The notes below the pieces were generated by a model that ran no database searches, was not told the origin of the DNA, and worked only from the letters and a program-made list of their open reading frames with translations. From a virus, in the IMG/VR virus record IMGVR_UViG_3300032242_000488, positions 62,001 to 126,000 of that record: DNA of 64,000 nucleotides; one strand, given 5' to 3'. Both the position numbers and the translations under genes were made by a program. This document shows positions 1-8,592 of this stretch, in pieces. Every line of letters starts with the position of its first letter. Positions within the stretch are counted from its first letter, which is position 1.

Positions 1-2
1 GC

Positions 3-485
3 GGTCAACAAGGTAGTATGTCTGTTGATGGCGACTTAACTTACAAGCCAAGTACTAATACATTAACATCTACTTATTTTGCAGGTACTGCTAGCTCTGC
101 CAATTACGGTGACTTGGCAGAAAAGTATCTAGCAGATGCAGAATATGAGGAAGGCACTGTGTTAGTGTTTGGCGGAGATGAAGAAGTAACTCAAAGCACA
201 GTTTTTAATGATCGTAGAGTTGCTGGTGTTATATCTCTAAAAGCGGCATATACTATGAACAACGATTTGTCAGGCGATCACGTGGCTGTTGTTGCACTAC
301 AAGGTCGTGTACCAGTTAAAGTAATTGGTCGTGTACAAAAAGGCGACATGCTAGTAACTAGTGGCAAACCAGGATATGCTATTGTTAATAACGACCCACG
401 AGTTGGTACAGTTATTGGTAAAGCACTAGCAGTAAAAACAACAGACGGCGAAGGCGTTGTCGAAGCTGTTGTAGGTAAACATTAA
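3..485 (+). CDS. Tail-fibre/virion structural protein, C-terminal part (5' truncated by window)
   Basis: The frame is open from base 3, so only the 3' end is here and the ATG at 18 is probably internal. The last ~125 residues form a module starting YGDLAEKYL with the pattern DLAEKYLxDAxYExGTVL and later GRVPVKVIG. The same module ends the large minus-strand fibre at 54233-57490, so the two genes share a C-terminal domain. It recalls the intramolecular-chaperone/autoprotease (peptidase G2-like) ends of phage fibres. Self-cleavage after trimer assembly is possible but unproven, because no catalytic residue can be assigned by eye. The next fibre gene follows after 12 bases. Confidence 0.75.
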   Translation, partial: GQQGSMSVDGDLTYKPSTNTLTSTYFAGTASSANYGDLAEKYLADAEYEEGTVLVFGGDEEVTQSTVFNDRRVAGVISLKAAYTMNNDLSGDHVAVVALQGRVPVKVIGRVQKGDMLVTSGKPGYAIVNNDPRVGTVIGKALAVKTTDGEGVVEAVVGKH

Positions 486-497
486 AAGGAAACAACT

Positions 498-1292
498 ATG
501 TCAGTTCCATTTGAAATCCAAGACAATCTTGTCAACGTTGGCGTAGTTGCCAACGACGGTACAGGTGATGATCTTAGAAATGCATTTTTAAAAATTAACG
601 GAAACTTCCTATACTTAGGTAATAGATTAGGAACAGATCCTAGTGGAACTAACTTAGGATCCACCGGCGAGTCAGTGTTTAAAGAAGTTGTAGATTTTCA
701 ATATCGATTTAGAAAGATCGATGCTGATGGCAACCTGCATGTTAGACTCGTAGGCGATGTTATTACCTTAGAGTTCAAACCAAATAGTGCTGTTGATTTT
801 CACGGCCAGGCTATTACTAATGCTAGTGCCGTAACTGCTACAAGTTTTACCGGTAATCTAAGTGGTAATGTAACGGGTAATGTAAGCGGTAATGCTCACA
901 CAGTGGATAACGGTGTTTACACAACCGGTGATCAAACAATTGGTGGAGTTAAAACATTTAACTCTAGAATAAACGGTGATATTAACGGAAATGCACATAC
1001 AGTAGATGACGGAGTTTACACCCGGGGAAATCAGAACATAGATGGTTTTAAAACTTTCCTCCAACCTATAGCAGGACTATTATCAGGCAATGTAACAGGA
1101 TTTATTAGAAGTCCAGGCCAAACTGCTTACGTGGATGTAAGCAACTTAGAAAGACGAATAAATACATTTGACTACGGAGTTATCAATCCAGTGTTTGTGG
1201 ATCCTATAAGCTACTATTTGTACGCAGTAGGAACTGATATGGGCACATTCAATAACCCTAGCGAATTTAGCATAGACGCTGGAACTATATAA
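498..1292 (+). CDS. Tail-fibre-like structural protein with duplicated repeat
   Basis: 264 residues with a good ribosome site (aaaagga) just upstream. The N-terminus holds a GTGDDLRNAFLKINGNF segment, which resembles the N-terminus of the protein at 6162 (SQGFRDNFNAIKE) and is probably a short attachment helix shared by fibre proteins. The middle has two copies of a ~35-residue unit, GNAHTVDxGVYTxGxQxIxGxKTF, at about residues 130-195, preceded by GNVTGNVSGN repeats. Such units are usual in trimeric beta-stranded fibre shafts. No enzymatic motif is visible. It lies in a run of five co-directional structural genes with short spacers. The exact place on the virion (baseplate, fibre or head fibre) cannot be told. 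Confidence 0.7.
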   Translation: MSVPFEIQDNLVNVGVVANDGTGDDLRNAFLKINGNFLYLGNRLGTDPSGTNLGSTGESVFKEVVDFQYRFRKIDADGNLHVRLVGDVITLEFKPNSAVDFHGQAITNASAVTATSFTGNLSGNVTGNVSGNAHTVDNGVYTTGDQTIGGVKTFNSRINGDINGNAHTVDDGVYTRGNQNIDGFKTFLQPIAGLLSGNVTGFIRSPGQTAYVDVSNLERRINTFDYGVINPVFVDPISYYLYAVGTDMGTFNNPSEFSIDAGTI

Positions 1293-1303
1293 CGGAGAAT
1301 ATA

Positions 1304-2992
1304 ATGGCATTACAAATTAGACGCGGACCAACAGCAGACAGAACAAGCAAAGTATTTGCTGAGGGCGAATTAGTTTACGACACGCAAGAAAAAGCAGTAT
1401 ACATCGGCGACGGTACTACTTCTGGTGGTAAGGCAGCATCATCTTATACTGACGAGCGAGCAGTTGATGCAGTAGGTGCGGCACTGGTTGCTGGTACTGG
1501 TAATGTTGTTTTCACCTATGGAACAACACAAGATAATGCCAATAGAATAGATGCAACTGTTACTTTAGACGGCATCGGTCTTACTGCAATTAATCAAGAC
1601 ACAAGTCCACAGCTTGGCGGTAATTTAAGTTTAAATAGTCACAATATTACAGGTACAGGTAGCATTAATATTACCGGTGATGCTACTGCTACTAACTTCT
1701 ACGGTGAACTACACGGTAATGCGGCTACTGTTACTAACGGTATCTATGCTGGACAGAAGTTTCATATTGGTACTACAGAAATTGATATTGGCAGAGTATC
1801 TGCAACACAAACATTAACTGGCACAAATATTGATGGTAACGCCGGTGGAAACGCAGCCACTGCAACTAAATTGGCAGCTACTAAAAACATCAACGGTGTA
1901 GCATTTGACGGTAGTGCCGATGTTACAGTAATAACACAAGGCACAGGAGTTACTGTTAGCGGAAGCACTATTAGTATTGGTCAAGCTGTTGCTACCACTA
2001 GTAATGTTACATTCAATGACGTAACAGTTAGTGGTAATTTAATTGTTAACGGCGATACTACCACACTTAATACAACAACACTGACTGTTGAAGATATTAA
2101 TATTAACATTGCTAAAAATGCAACAAGTATAGGAGCGGCTGATGGGGCAGGAATTACTATTGGTAACTATGCAAACAGCCCAACTTTAACATATCTACAA
2201 AGCGGTGATAAACTTGTTTTTAATAGACGAGTTGATGCTACAAGTTTTTATGGTGATTTTACAGGCAATGTGACCGGTAATGTTACAGGTAATGTAACAG
2301 GTAACGTGACTAGCGTAAGCGATAATTCATTTGGAACAGCAACTATTAGCGGCGGCGATAGTAATAATTCTAGTTTGAAACTTGCAGGATACAATCAACG
2401 TGGTGGTGTTGGGTTCCATGGATTTTTAGAAGTTAGAAACAACTATTCTTCTGCGGCAAATCCCAACAGATATTTCCGTTTAAATTCCGATGGTGTTTTA
2501 GAAATTATCAACAGCTCATATGCCGTAACGTTATTGGCATTAGACAATGATGGCAATATGACAATCCATGGAACATTCCAATCTATTGGTAATATAACTG
2601 CTCCACAATTTAACGGAGATGTAGCAGGTAATGTTATTACTACTAATATTAATACTCCAACTATAGGCGGAATACTAACTGTTCCTCCTCAAGTAAAATT
2701 TAACAATTATGTTGATATTGATCAAGGACTATCAATAGCAGGCGATTATGTAGTATCAGTATCTGGATATAAAGTGGTTAGTGCCGTTGCTCCAGGATTT
2801 ACAACTGCTGTTGATCTAACCAATACTAGAGCAACATTTAATGTTCCAGTACGTTTTGGTAGCTATACAACAACACAAAGAAATGCACTGACACCTACTA
2901 ACGGTGATGTAATTTATTGTTCAGACAGCGGACCTGGCGGTATTGGTCAATTCTTAGGCTATGCAAACGGTGCTTGGACATCGCTAAGTTAA
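1304..2992 (+). CDS. Fibre protein with Mtd-like N-terminal domain
   Basis: 562 residues. The first ~45 residues (MALQIRRGPTADR, GELVYDTQEKAVYIGDGTT) match the N-terminal domain of the major tropism determinant family of phage receptor-binding proteins. The middle is Thr/Asn/Gly-rich beta-helix-like sequence with four in-phase GNVT repeats near residues 321-336. The C-terminus ends in an RFGSYTTTQRNAL...GDVIYCSDS...GQFLGYANGAW module common at the tips of marine phage fibres. The role as an adsorption fibre is inferred from this architecture. GGAG precedes the ATG. The gene ends just before the late promoter/hairpin that serves the next gene. Confidence 0.72.
   Translation: MALQIRRGPTADRTSKVFAEGELVYDTQEKAVYIGDGTTSGGKAASSYTDERAVDAVGAALVAGTGNVVFTYGTTQDNANRIDATVTLDGIGLTAINQDTSPQLGGNLSLNSHNITGTGSINITGDATATNFYGELHGNAATVTNGIYAGQKFHIGTTEIDIGRVSATQTLTGTNIDGNAGGNAATATKLAATKNINGVAFDGSADVTVITQGTGVTVSGSTISIGQAVATTSNVTFNDVTVSGNLIVNGDTTTLNTTTLTVEDININIAKNATSIGAADGAGITIGNYANSPTLTYLQSGDKLVFNRRVDATSFYGDFTGNVTGNVTGNVTGNVTSVSDNSFGTATISGGDSNNSSLKLAGYNQRGGVGFHGFLEVRNNYSSAANPNRYFRLNSDGVLEIINSSYAVTLLALDNDGNMTIHGTFQSIGNITAPQFNGDVAGNVITTNINTPTIGGILTVPPQVKFNNYVDIDQGLSIAGDYVVSVSGYKVVSAVAPGFTTAVDLTNTRATFNVPVRFGSYTTTQRNALTPTNGDVIYCSDSGPGGIGQFLGYANGAWTSLS
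2264..2311 (+). repeat. Four tandem 12-base repeats in a fibre gene
   Basis: Four consecutive 12-base units of the form GGYAAYGTNACN, coding for (GNVT)4. The units begin at 2264, 2276, 2288 and 2300 and differ only at third-codon-type positions. Copy number could change by slippage or recombination without breaking the frame. Confidence 0.8.
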
Positions 2993-3002
2993 CAATAAAT
3001 AC
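2993..3002 (+). promoter_or_regulatory. T4-type late promoter box
   Basis: CAATAAATAC matches the T4/cyanophage late box NATAAATA. It sits between the stop of the preceding gene and the next start. By T4 spacing (box at -13 to -6) transcription would start near 3007, inside the 5' arm of the hairpin at 3002-3026. Confidence 0.6.
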
Positions 3003-3026
3003 AGCATATAGGATAATAATATGCTG
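3002..3026 (+). promoter_or_regulatory. Hairpin masking start codon and ribosome site
   Basis: Perfect 8-bp inverted repeat: CAGCATAT (3002-3009), loop AGGATAATA, then ATATGCTG (3019-3026). The loop holds the AGGA ribosome site and the 3' arm holds the ATG at 3021. Read-through transcripts would fold and mask translation. Transcripts from the adjacent late box would lack most of the 5' arm. Confidence 0.6.
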
Positions 3027-6000
3027 AATATTTGGAGCGTAAAATCTGGGTATAAATTCCCTACCTTGCAAGAAGGTACGGTTTGGAAAGATATCCACGG
3101 AGTAGATCATCGTATACCCCTACCTCTGGTCGCCGGTGCTGATTTATCCAATATAACGTTCAACGTGATTTCTGGAACTCTTCCACAAGGACTGAGACTA
3201 ATTAATCATTATATCTCAGGATCACCGTACGAGGTTATCAGAACTACAACCTCAACATTTGTTATTCGAGCAAAAAATACTGTTACAGGTGAGATATCAG
3301 ATCGAACACTATCGTTTGTAGTTGAGGGTCCAGATGCTCCTAAATGGGTTACCACTGAAGGAACACTTCCGGTCGGCGCGGTCCCTCATAGAATTGCACG
3401 TATAGTTAGTGCATCTAGATACAATAATATTGTCACACTAACCACTGACAAGGCGCACGATTTTGTATTCGATAATGAAATTTCTGTAACCACGTCATTA
3501 GTAGATATCAATAATACAAAAATAAAAATACTACGTCCTTCATTTTCTGGCGTAGAAACTCCAGACCAATACATCTATAGAGTAGCACACACTATAACAT
3601 ATAGAGATGTTGGCATTAATTTTGGTACTAGGTCTGTTAGCGGAACTATTCAATTATTAAAAGCGCCTCTAACTTTTGTACTAGACGGAACATACATCGA
3701 TTTTCAGTTGCTGGCCACTGATACTGATTTAAGAGCAGGTGACGAATTAGAATTCTTTATTGAAGAAAATAGCGGACAACTTCCTCCAGGCTTAATTTTA
3801 ACTAGGGACGGACGCATTACCGGATTTATTGACCCAATACTTTCGTTAGACATTACTGCTCGAGATGGGTCATTTGACGTTAACACCTTTGATGATTACC
3901 CTTATGATTTTGCGGTATTGCAAAATATCAGCGACCCCAACTGGCAACAGGTAGCAACGCCCAAAAAACTAAACCGATTTTATGAGTTCACAGTCAGTGT
4001 AACAGACGGTGAAACGATCACCAAGCGCACATTTAAAATATATGTAGTCGGTGATGATTTCTTGCGTACAGATAATACCATAATGAAAATTGGTGGCGGC
4101 GCATATATTTCTTATACATCCGATTCTACTTATCTGCGTAGTCCAATTTGGTTAAGTGCCGCTAACTTAGGAATCAAACGTGCCAATAACTATGTTACTG
4201 TTATACTAGATACCTTTGATCCAAATCCTGCTATTGGACCTGTAGACTATCGTTTAGAAAAATTTAATCCCGATGGTACTCCTAGCGAACTGCCTCCGGG
4301 GCTTGCACTTGATCCAACCAACAGTGAAGTGTTTGGGTTTGTTCCCTATCAGCCAGCAGTTACTATTGATTATAAATTTACCATTAGTGCTACCAAATAT
4401 GATAAAGAAAATATTGAACAAATTGAAGTTGAAATTGTCAATGCGGAAGTTGCACCAATTGGGCAAAATTATCTAAAGATTAATAAGCTGCCAACAGATG
4501 ATCAACTGTTAATCACCAATGATAATATTAGAATTGGTGCATATACATATAAAATTAAAACTTACGAAGTATTAAACAATCAAACATATGATATTATTAG
4601 ATTAGATAAACCTTTACAAAATGTAGTCATTAAAGGTTTTATAATTGCCAACACCTATTATAGAATATTGAGTCAACTGTATACGACACGTACAAGTCCA
4701 AAAACGTTTACTATGCAGGTACTTGGAGAAGTTGACAGTGTAATTAAATTCTTGACTCCTGCTAATTTAGGATCAGTTAGAGCAAACTTATCAAGTCAAT
4801 TGGAAATAAAAGCAGTAACCACTGTAGTTGGTGCTGTACTTACCTATAGACTAGTAGGTGGAATATTGCCACCAGGTGTTGAACTAAGTGCCAACGGAGA
4901 ACTGATTGGCCGAGTTACACAATTTGGAAATATTGTTTATAGAAGTTTTTGGAAAAGCGGCAAGCAATATAAAATTAATGATGTTGTAAAATATCAGGAT
5001 CAATTGTACAAAGCTAACTTTGCACATACTAGCGGCACACCGTTTAATATTGACTATTGGGACAAATATACATTTAGAAACAATGTTACCGGTCTTACTA
5101 CCTATGACAGTAGAACTACTACATTTGACGGAAGACAGGGAACTCAAGATCGTTCTTATAAATTTACAGTATTGGCTCAAGATCAATTCAAATACAGTGC
5201 AATAGCTGGAACCTTTACTGTATTTGTTGCTGACCCTGATGTCAAACTTTTTAGTAATGTCTATGTTAAACCATTCCCTACATTGGCCAAGCGAGCAAAA
5301 TTTTATACCTTTATTAATGATCTAGATATTTTTACTGAAAGTAAAATATATCGCGCCAGTGATCCTAATTACGGTGTACAAAAAGAATTAAAAATGTTAA
5401 TCTATGCAGGCATAGAAACTTTAGAAATTAAAAACTATGTGCCAGCACTAACATTGAACACTAAACGTAAACGCTTCCGTATTGGAAGTCCAAAGAAAGC
5501 CATTGCAAGACTGCAGGGATCAAATGAAACTATATATGAAGTAATTTATCTTGAAATTTTTGACGAGTACGAAATTGGGAAAATCAGTGCGGCGCCGGCA
5601 ATAAAATTATCTTATTCCAATCGTTCTAAGATTAATGTTAATCAAACAGATATCAACCCAGTCAACGGTCGATTAGATTTAAACAACAATAAAATACGCG
5701 ATAAATTAAACGAAGATGCAGTAGAGCGACTACGTAGTAATAAAGATGTTATGCGAGCAGATAATACTGGGGTTAATGCTAGCGGTAGAGATTTAGAATT
5801 AGTATATCCATCTAGTGTTAGCAATATTAGACGTAACATAAAAACGCTAATTGTCGGAGATAGTCCTAGACAAATTGACACAGAAAACAGCTTTTTGCCG
5901 CCGTGGATGGTGACTCCGCAGGATTCAAAAACTCCTGCTACAGGATATATAAAAGCAGTGCCGCTATGCTACTGCAAGCCCGGCGAAGCGGACTACATTT

Positions 6001-6134
6001 TACAAAATATAACACATAGCGGATTTGATTTTACTAGCTTAGACTTTGAAATTGATAGATTTATCATTGATGCAATTTCTGGAAATAACCAAGATCAGTA
6101 TTTGAAAATTCCTAATTACAAGTTTAATGTATGA
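3021..6134 (+). CDS. Large virion structural protein with Ig-like (He_PIG-type) repeats
   Basis: 1037 residues. At least four segments carry the LPxGLxL...GxIxGxx signature of putative Ig (He_PIG) domains, at about residues 53-70 (TLPQGLRL), 251-270 (LPPGLILTRDGRITGF), 421-440 (LPPGLALDPTNSEVFGF) and 614-632 (LPPGVELSANGELIGR). Around residues 642-684 there is a small carbohydrate-binding-like module (WKSGKQYKINDVVKYQDQLYKA...YWDKY) like CBM5/12 folds. Both suggest an adhesive surface or baseplate/fibre protein. No cleavage or enzyme motif is seen. Expression is probably late, from the box and hairpin immediately upstream. Confidence 0.7.
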   Translation: MLNIWSVKSGYKFPTLQEGTVWKDIHGVDHRIPLPLVAGADLSNITFNVISGTLPQGLRLINHYISGSPYEVIRTTTSTFVIRAKNTVTGEISDRTLSFVVEGPDAPKWVTTEGTLPVGAVPHRIARIVSASRYNNIVTLTTDKAHDFVFDNEISVTTSLVDINNTKIKILRPSFSGVETPDQYIYRVAHTITYRDVGINFGTRSVSGTIQLLKAPLTFVLDGTYIDFQLLATDTDLRAGDELEFFIEENSGQLPPGLILTRDGRITGFIDPILSLDITARDGSFDVNTFDDYPYDFAVLQNISDPNWQQVATPKKLNRFYEFTVSVTDGETITKRTFKIYVVGDDFLRTDNTIMKIGGGAYISYTSDSTYLRSPIWLSAANLGIKRANNYVTVILDTFDPNPAIGPVDYRLEKFNPDGTPSELPPGLALDPTNSEVFGFVPYQPAVTIDYKFTISATKYDKENIEQIEVEIVNAEVAPIGQNYLKINKLPTDDQLLITNDNIRIGAYTYKIKTYEVLNNQTYDIIRLDKPLQNVVIKGFIIANTYYRILSQLYTTRTSPKTFTMQVLGEVDSVIKFLTPANLGSVRANLSSQLEIKAVTTVVGAVLTYRLVGGILPPGVELSANGELIGRVTQFGNIVYRSFWKSGKQYKINDVVKYQDQLYKANFAHTSGTPFNIDYWDKYTFRNNVTGLTTYDSRTTTFDGRQGTQDRSYKFTVLAQDQFKYSAIAGTFTVFVADPDVKLFSNVYVKPFPTLAKRAKFYTFINDLDIFTESKIYRASDPNYGVQKELKMLIYAGIETLEIKNYVPALTLNTKRKRFRIGSPKKAIARLQGSNETIYEVIYLEIFDEYEIGKISAAPAIKLSYSNRSKINVNQTDINPVNGRLDLNNNKIRDKLNEDAVERLRSNKDVMRADNTGVNASGRDLELVYPSSVSNIRRNIKTLIVGDSPRQIDTENSFLPPWMVTPQDSKTPATGYIKAVPLCYCKPGEADYILQNITHSGFDFTSLDFEIDRFIIDAISGNNQDQYLKIPNYKFNV

Positions 6135-6141
6135 TAAATAC
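6133..6141 (+). promoter_or_regulatory. T4-type late promoter box
   Basis: GATAAATAC directly overlaps the stop region of the preceding gene and lies about 20 bases before the ATG at 6162, with AAGGA in between. Only a weak ATGT/ACAT pairing could form here, unlike the strong hairpin at 3002-3026. Confidence 0.6.
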
Positions 6142-6161
6142 ATAATCAAGGATACTATAAC

Positions 6162-7172
6162 ATGGCTACAATGAGAAATTTAGATATTGACCAGGACTTT
6201 CCAGTTGCTGGGCAAGATAACGAAAGTCAAGGATTTAGAGATAACTTTAATGCAATTAAAGAATCGCTAACCTACGTTAACGAAAAAGTTTTTGAAACCG
6301 GTGGGCTAACTGAAACTACTGTAAAGTTAGGTGAAAGAAATCAATTTGACATTAATGCTAGTTTAGAAACTGTTAAACTATTAGGTACTTCAGAAACTAC
6401 TGTTAAAAGTGGTCAAGCTATTATATTGACCAGCGGACAAGAATTAAATTATTCAGCTGGGTCATATCATTCTATTCTATTAACATCCAGCACCAGTCTA
6501 GATGTAACTGGTTTTCCTATGCCAGATGGTACAGAAGACGGCCGCTATGCCAAAATGAGACTTGATGCTACATTGAGTACCTTTAATGTAACTACATCAG
6601 GTTCGTTTATTGTAGGTAATGTCTATACTATTTTTGCTTTGGGCAACACAGACTTTACAGCTATTGGTGCTACTGACAATATTGTAGGCACAACATTTAA
6701 AGCTACAGGTGTTGGCGCAGGAACTGGCACAGCTAAAGAAGCAAGAACACTAAGTTTTACAAACTCAGTAGCAGGTGGTACAATCAAATATGCGGGCAAC
6801 TGGCCAACAACATTGTATGTTACCAGCGAAACAAATCCTGTAGTTGTTGAATTTTGGTCTTATGACGGCGGTGAAGTAGTCTATGCTCAATACATAGGGC
6901 AATTTGGTCAAACTGTTAGAGATACTGCCGTAGTAAATTTAACTGTTACAGGTAGCACTACTCTAGGTGACGCTGTTACAGACAAGGTGGTATTTAAAGG
7001 TATACCAAAACTACCGTTAGTAGACGGAGTTACACTTTCTGGTCTAACTCCAGAAGTGGGTATGATGATTTTTAATACTACAACCAAGCGTGTTCAATCA
7101 TATGTTCCAGATACAGGACTTGCTCAAGGTAACAATGCATCAGGTACTGCTGGATGGGTTAATATCAGCTAA
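6162..7172 (+). CDS. Virion structural protein, fibre/baseplate-associated
   Basis: 336 residues. The N-terminus (DIDQDFPVAGQDNESQGFRDNFNAIKE) is of a kind I know from cyanophage structural proteins and resembles the N-terminus of the protein at 498. The rest is Thr/Gly-rich beta-type sequence ending in GMMIFNTTTKRVQSYV...GWVNIS, the 'MIYNTTTKKFQAY' type of fibre tip. It is preceded by its own late box and AAGGA. The stop overlaps the next ATG (TAATG), so it is translationally coupled to the small protein at 7172. Confidence 0.65.
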   Translation: MATMRNLDIDQDFPVAGQDNESQGFRDNFNAIKESLTYVNEKVFETGGLTETTVKLGERNQFDINASLETVKLLGTSETTVKSGQAIILTSGQELNYSAGSYHSILLTSSTSLDVTGFPMPDGTEDGRYAKMRLDATLSTFNVTTSGSFIVGNVYTIFALGNTDFTAIGATDNIVGTTFKATGVGAGTGTAKEARTLSFTNSVAGGTIKYAGNWPTTLYVTSETNPVVVEFWSYDGGEVVYAQYIGQFGQTVRDTAVVNLTVTGSTTLGDAVTDKVVFKGIPKLPLVDGVTLSGLTPEVGMMIFNTTTKRVQSYVPDTGLAQGNNASGTAGWVNIS

Positions 7173-7405
7173 TGTTACATCCACTGTCGCCCGACTTGTC
7201 AAAGCTAAAAGATAACGAGCTTGAGAATAAACTTCAAGAGCTTAGTAAGCGTTATTTTCAAACTAGCAATGCAAATATTCAACAACAACTGATCATGTTG
7301 ATTGATGGATATAAAGAAGAATTGGCGAACCGCAGAGCCAGAATGTGGCAAGAACAATATCAAAAACGCGATACAGATCTTGACAGTTTAATAAAAGTCA
7401 GTTAA
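7172..7405 (+). CDS. Small helical protein, unknown function
   Basis: 77 residues, mostly charged and helix-prone (LKDNELENKLQELSKRYFQ, ELANRRARMWQEQYQKRD). A coiled coil is likely and no known motif is present. It begins on the stop of the preceding structural gene, so it is probably co-expressed with it as a late product. A small assembly or scaffolding role is possible but not shown. Confidence 0.6.
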   Translation: MLHPLSPDLSKLKDNELENKLQELSKRYFQTSNANIQQQLIMLIDGYKEELANRRARMWQEQYQKRDTDLDSLIKVS

Positions 7406-7408
7406 AAT
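7380..7408 (+). promoter_or_regulatory. Sigma70-like promoter with start at the next ATG
   Basis: TTGACA (7380-7385), 17 bases, TAAAAT (7403-7408). The expected transcription start, about 7 bases downstream, coincides with the ATG at 7415, which has no Shine-Dalgarno sequence. A perfect TCAGTTA-AAA-TAACTGA palindrome (7398-7414) overlaps the -10. Confidence 0.4.
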
Positions 7409-7414
7409 AACTGA

Positions 7415-7933
7415 ATGCATACTGACCTTCTAGGAATACCCATCTATTCTAAATCTGATATACTTGATATTATCTATCAAGGAAAGTTGGATGTCTTAAA
7501 CACAATCCTAGTTGACATTGAAAATGCTGAATTTGATAAATTCAATTTGGCCGCAAGAGAAGCAGGCGGCACAGAATTAAAAAAATACTACCCACTAGAT
7601 ATTAGCATAGAAGAATTTGATCAATCTCTTCAAGAAAATTGGTTAATGCCCGATGAATATAAAAATATGGACATTGCTAAATGGGTGCTGGATAAATGCT
7701 CTACGCAAGATCAATTACAGCGTGTTGGAGCAGAACTATTAGAATTCCAAAAACGCAATATGATGCCGTTGTTAAAATGGATGAAGTATTTTGTCGATAC
7801 CTGTAGGGCTAATAAGGTAGTATGGGGTGTGGGTAGAGGTAGCTCTGTAGCTAGTTATGTGTTATACTTAATAGGCGTTCATCGCATAGATAGTATGAAA
7901 TATAATTTAGACTGGCAGGAATTTCTGAGATAA
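7415..7933 (+). CDS. DnaE-like fragment (DNA polymerase III alpha-related)
   Basis: 172 residues. The C-terminal ~70 residues align by eye with the part of bacterial DnaE just before the catalytic palm: ELLEFQKRNMMPLLKWMKYF matches the ELxVIxxMGFxGYFLIVxDF region. VWGVGRGSSVASYVLYLIGV matches VGPGRGSAAGSLVAYxLGI, and DSMKYNLDWQEFLR matches DPLKYNLLFERFL. The protein stops where DnaE continues into the catalytic PDFDIDF motif, so it cannot be a polymerase. The N-terminal 100 residues are unrecognised, and no PHP domain is present. It could bind nucleotide or DNA, or interfere with the host replicase; this is inference. No ribosome site precedes the ATG. Confidence 0.6.
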   Translation: MHTDLLGIPIYSKSDILDIIYQGKLDVLNTILVDIENAEFDKFNLAAREAGGTELKKYYPLDISIEEFDQSLQENWLMPDEYKNMDIAKWVLDKCSTQDQLQRVGAELLEFQKRNMMPLLKWMKYFVDTCRANKVVWGVGRGSSVASYVLYLIGVHRIDSMKYNLDWQEFLR

Positions 7934-7960
7934 GTAATACTATAATAGGAGGCTAGTAAA

Positions 7961-8191
7961 ATGGCACAAAAACCGCAAGCAAAGAAAGTATACCGTACAG
8001 CAAACGGCCGTGTAGTAGATATGGATCTACTGCGTCAAAAAAACGAACTAACGCCCGCAGTTGGCAATAGTCGTGTTAATGCTAGGGGCGACGAATTAGG
8101 ACCAGGTGGTAAAATTGTCCGTAGTAGAGAAGAAATTTTAAAAGACTTTTATGCATCAGCAGAAGCTGAAGCAGCCAAATCAAAGGAATAA
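7961..8191 (+). CDS. Conserved small phage protein, unknown function
   Basis: 76 residues, preceded by a strong AGGAGG. The text KVYRTANGRVVDMDLLRQKNELTPAVGN...ARGDELGPGGKIV...REEILKDFY is of a type I recognise from marine T4-like phages, without a known function. It is basic at the N-terminus and helical at the C-terminus. It heads a cluster with the co-chaperonin and MazG-like genes. The next gene starts three bases after its stop. Confidence 0.65.
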   Translation: MAQKPQAKKVYRTANGRVVDMDLLRQKNELTPAVGNSRVNARGDELGPGGKIVRSREEILKDFYASAEAEAAKSKE

Positions 8192-8193
8192 CA

Positions 8194-8592
8194 GTGAACG
8201 TCAACGCAGTAAAAGGTAAAATTATACCGCTAGGTGATAAAATATTTGTTCATAACATGAACTTTGGCGAGCAAGTGACTACCGGCGGCATCGTATTAAT
8301 GAGTGATGATGCCAAGGATCACGGCATCCATGCTAGGTGGGCTCAGGTCTGGGCAGTTGGTAAGGATCATGCAGAAGAGTTTAATGTAGGTGATTGGATC
8401 TTAATTGAACACGGTCGCTGGACTAGAGGCATTCCATATGAGTATGAAGATGGTACAGAAACTACTATTCGTATGGTGGAAAACAAATCTATCATTATGT
8501 GGGATACTGAACAGCCTAAAGATGCAATCATTGGTCGTTTAGACGGTGGCGGCCCTCCTCCAACAGTTAGCCCAGATGAGTTTTTAAGATGA
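8194..8592 (+). CDS. GroES/gp31-like co-chaperonin
   Basis: 132 residues from a GTG start chosen because it lies 3 bases after the previous stop, with AAAGGA upstream. The N-terminal half has the GroES-fold order: KIIPLGDKIFVHNMNFGEQVTTGGIVL (barrel plus mobile-loop region), then ARWAQVWAVGKDH, VGDWILIEHGRWTRGI and NKSIIMWD. In T4, gp31 replaces GroES on host GroEL to fold the capsid protein gp23, and the same role is inferred here. An extra Pro-rich tail (GGGPPPTVSPDEFLR) follows the fold. The stop overlaps the next start (ATGA). Confidence 0.75.
   Translation: MNVNAVKGKIIPLGDKIFVHNMNFGEQVTTGGIVLMSDDAKDHGIHARWAQVWAVGKDHAEEFNVGDWILIEHGRWTRGIPYEYEDGTETTIRMVENKSIIMWDTEQPKDAIIGRLDGGGPPPTVSPDEFLR

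Noticed and set aside
1157-1166. ATAAATAC late-box match at 1160
   Set aside because: Lies in the middle of a well-supported coding region with no downstream start codon nearby; treated as chance.
4273-4476. Overlapping ORF (67 codons) in another frame of the Ig-repeat protein
   Set aside because: Shadow of a real gene, with no start signal and atypical composition.
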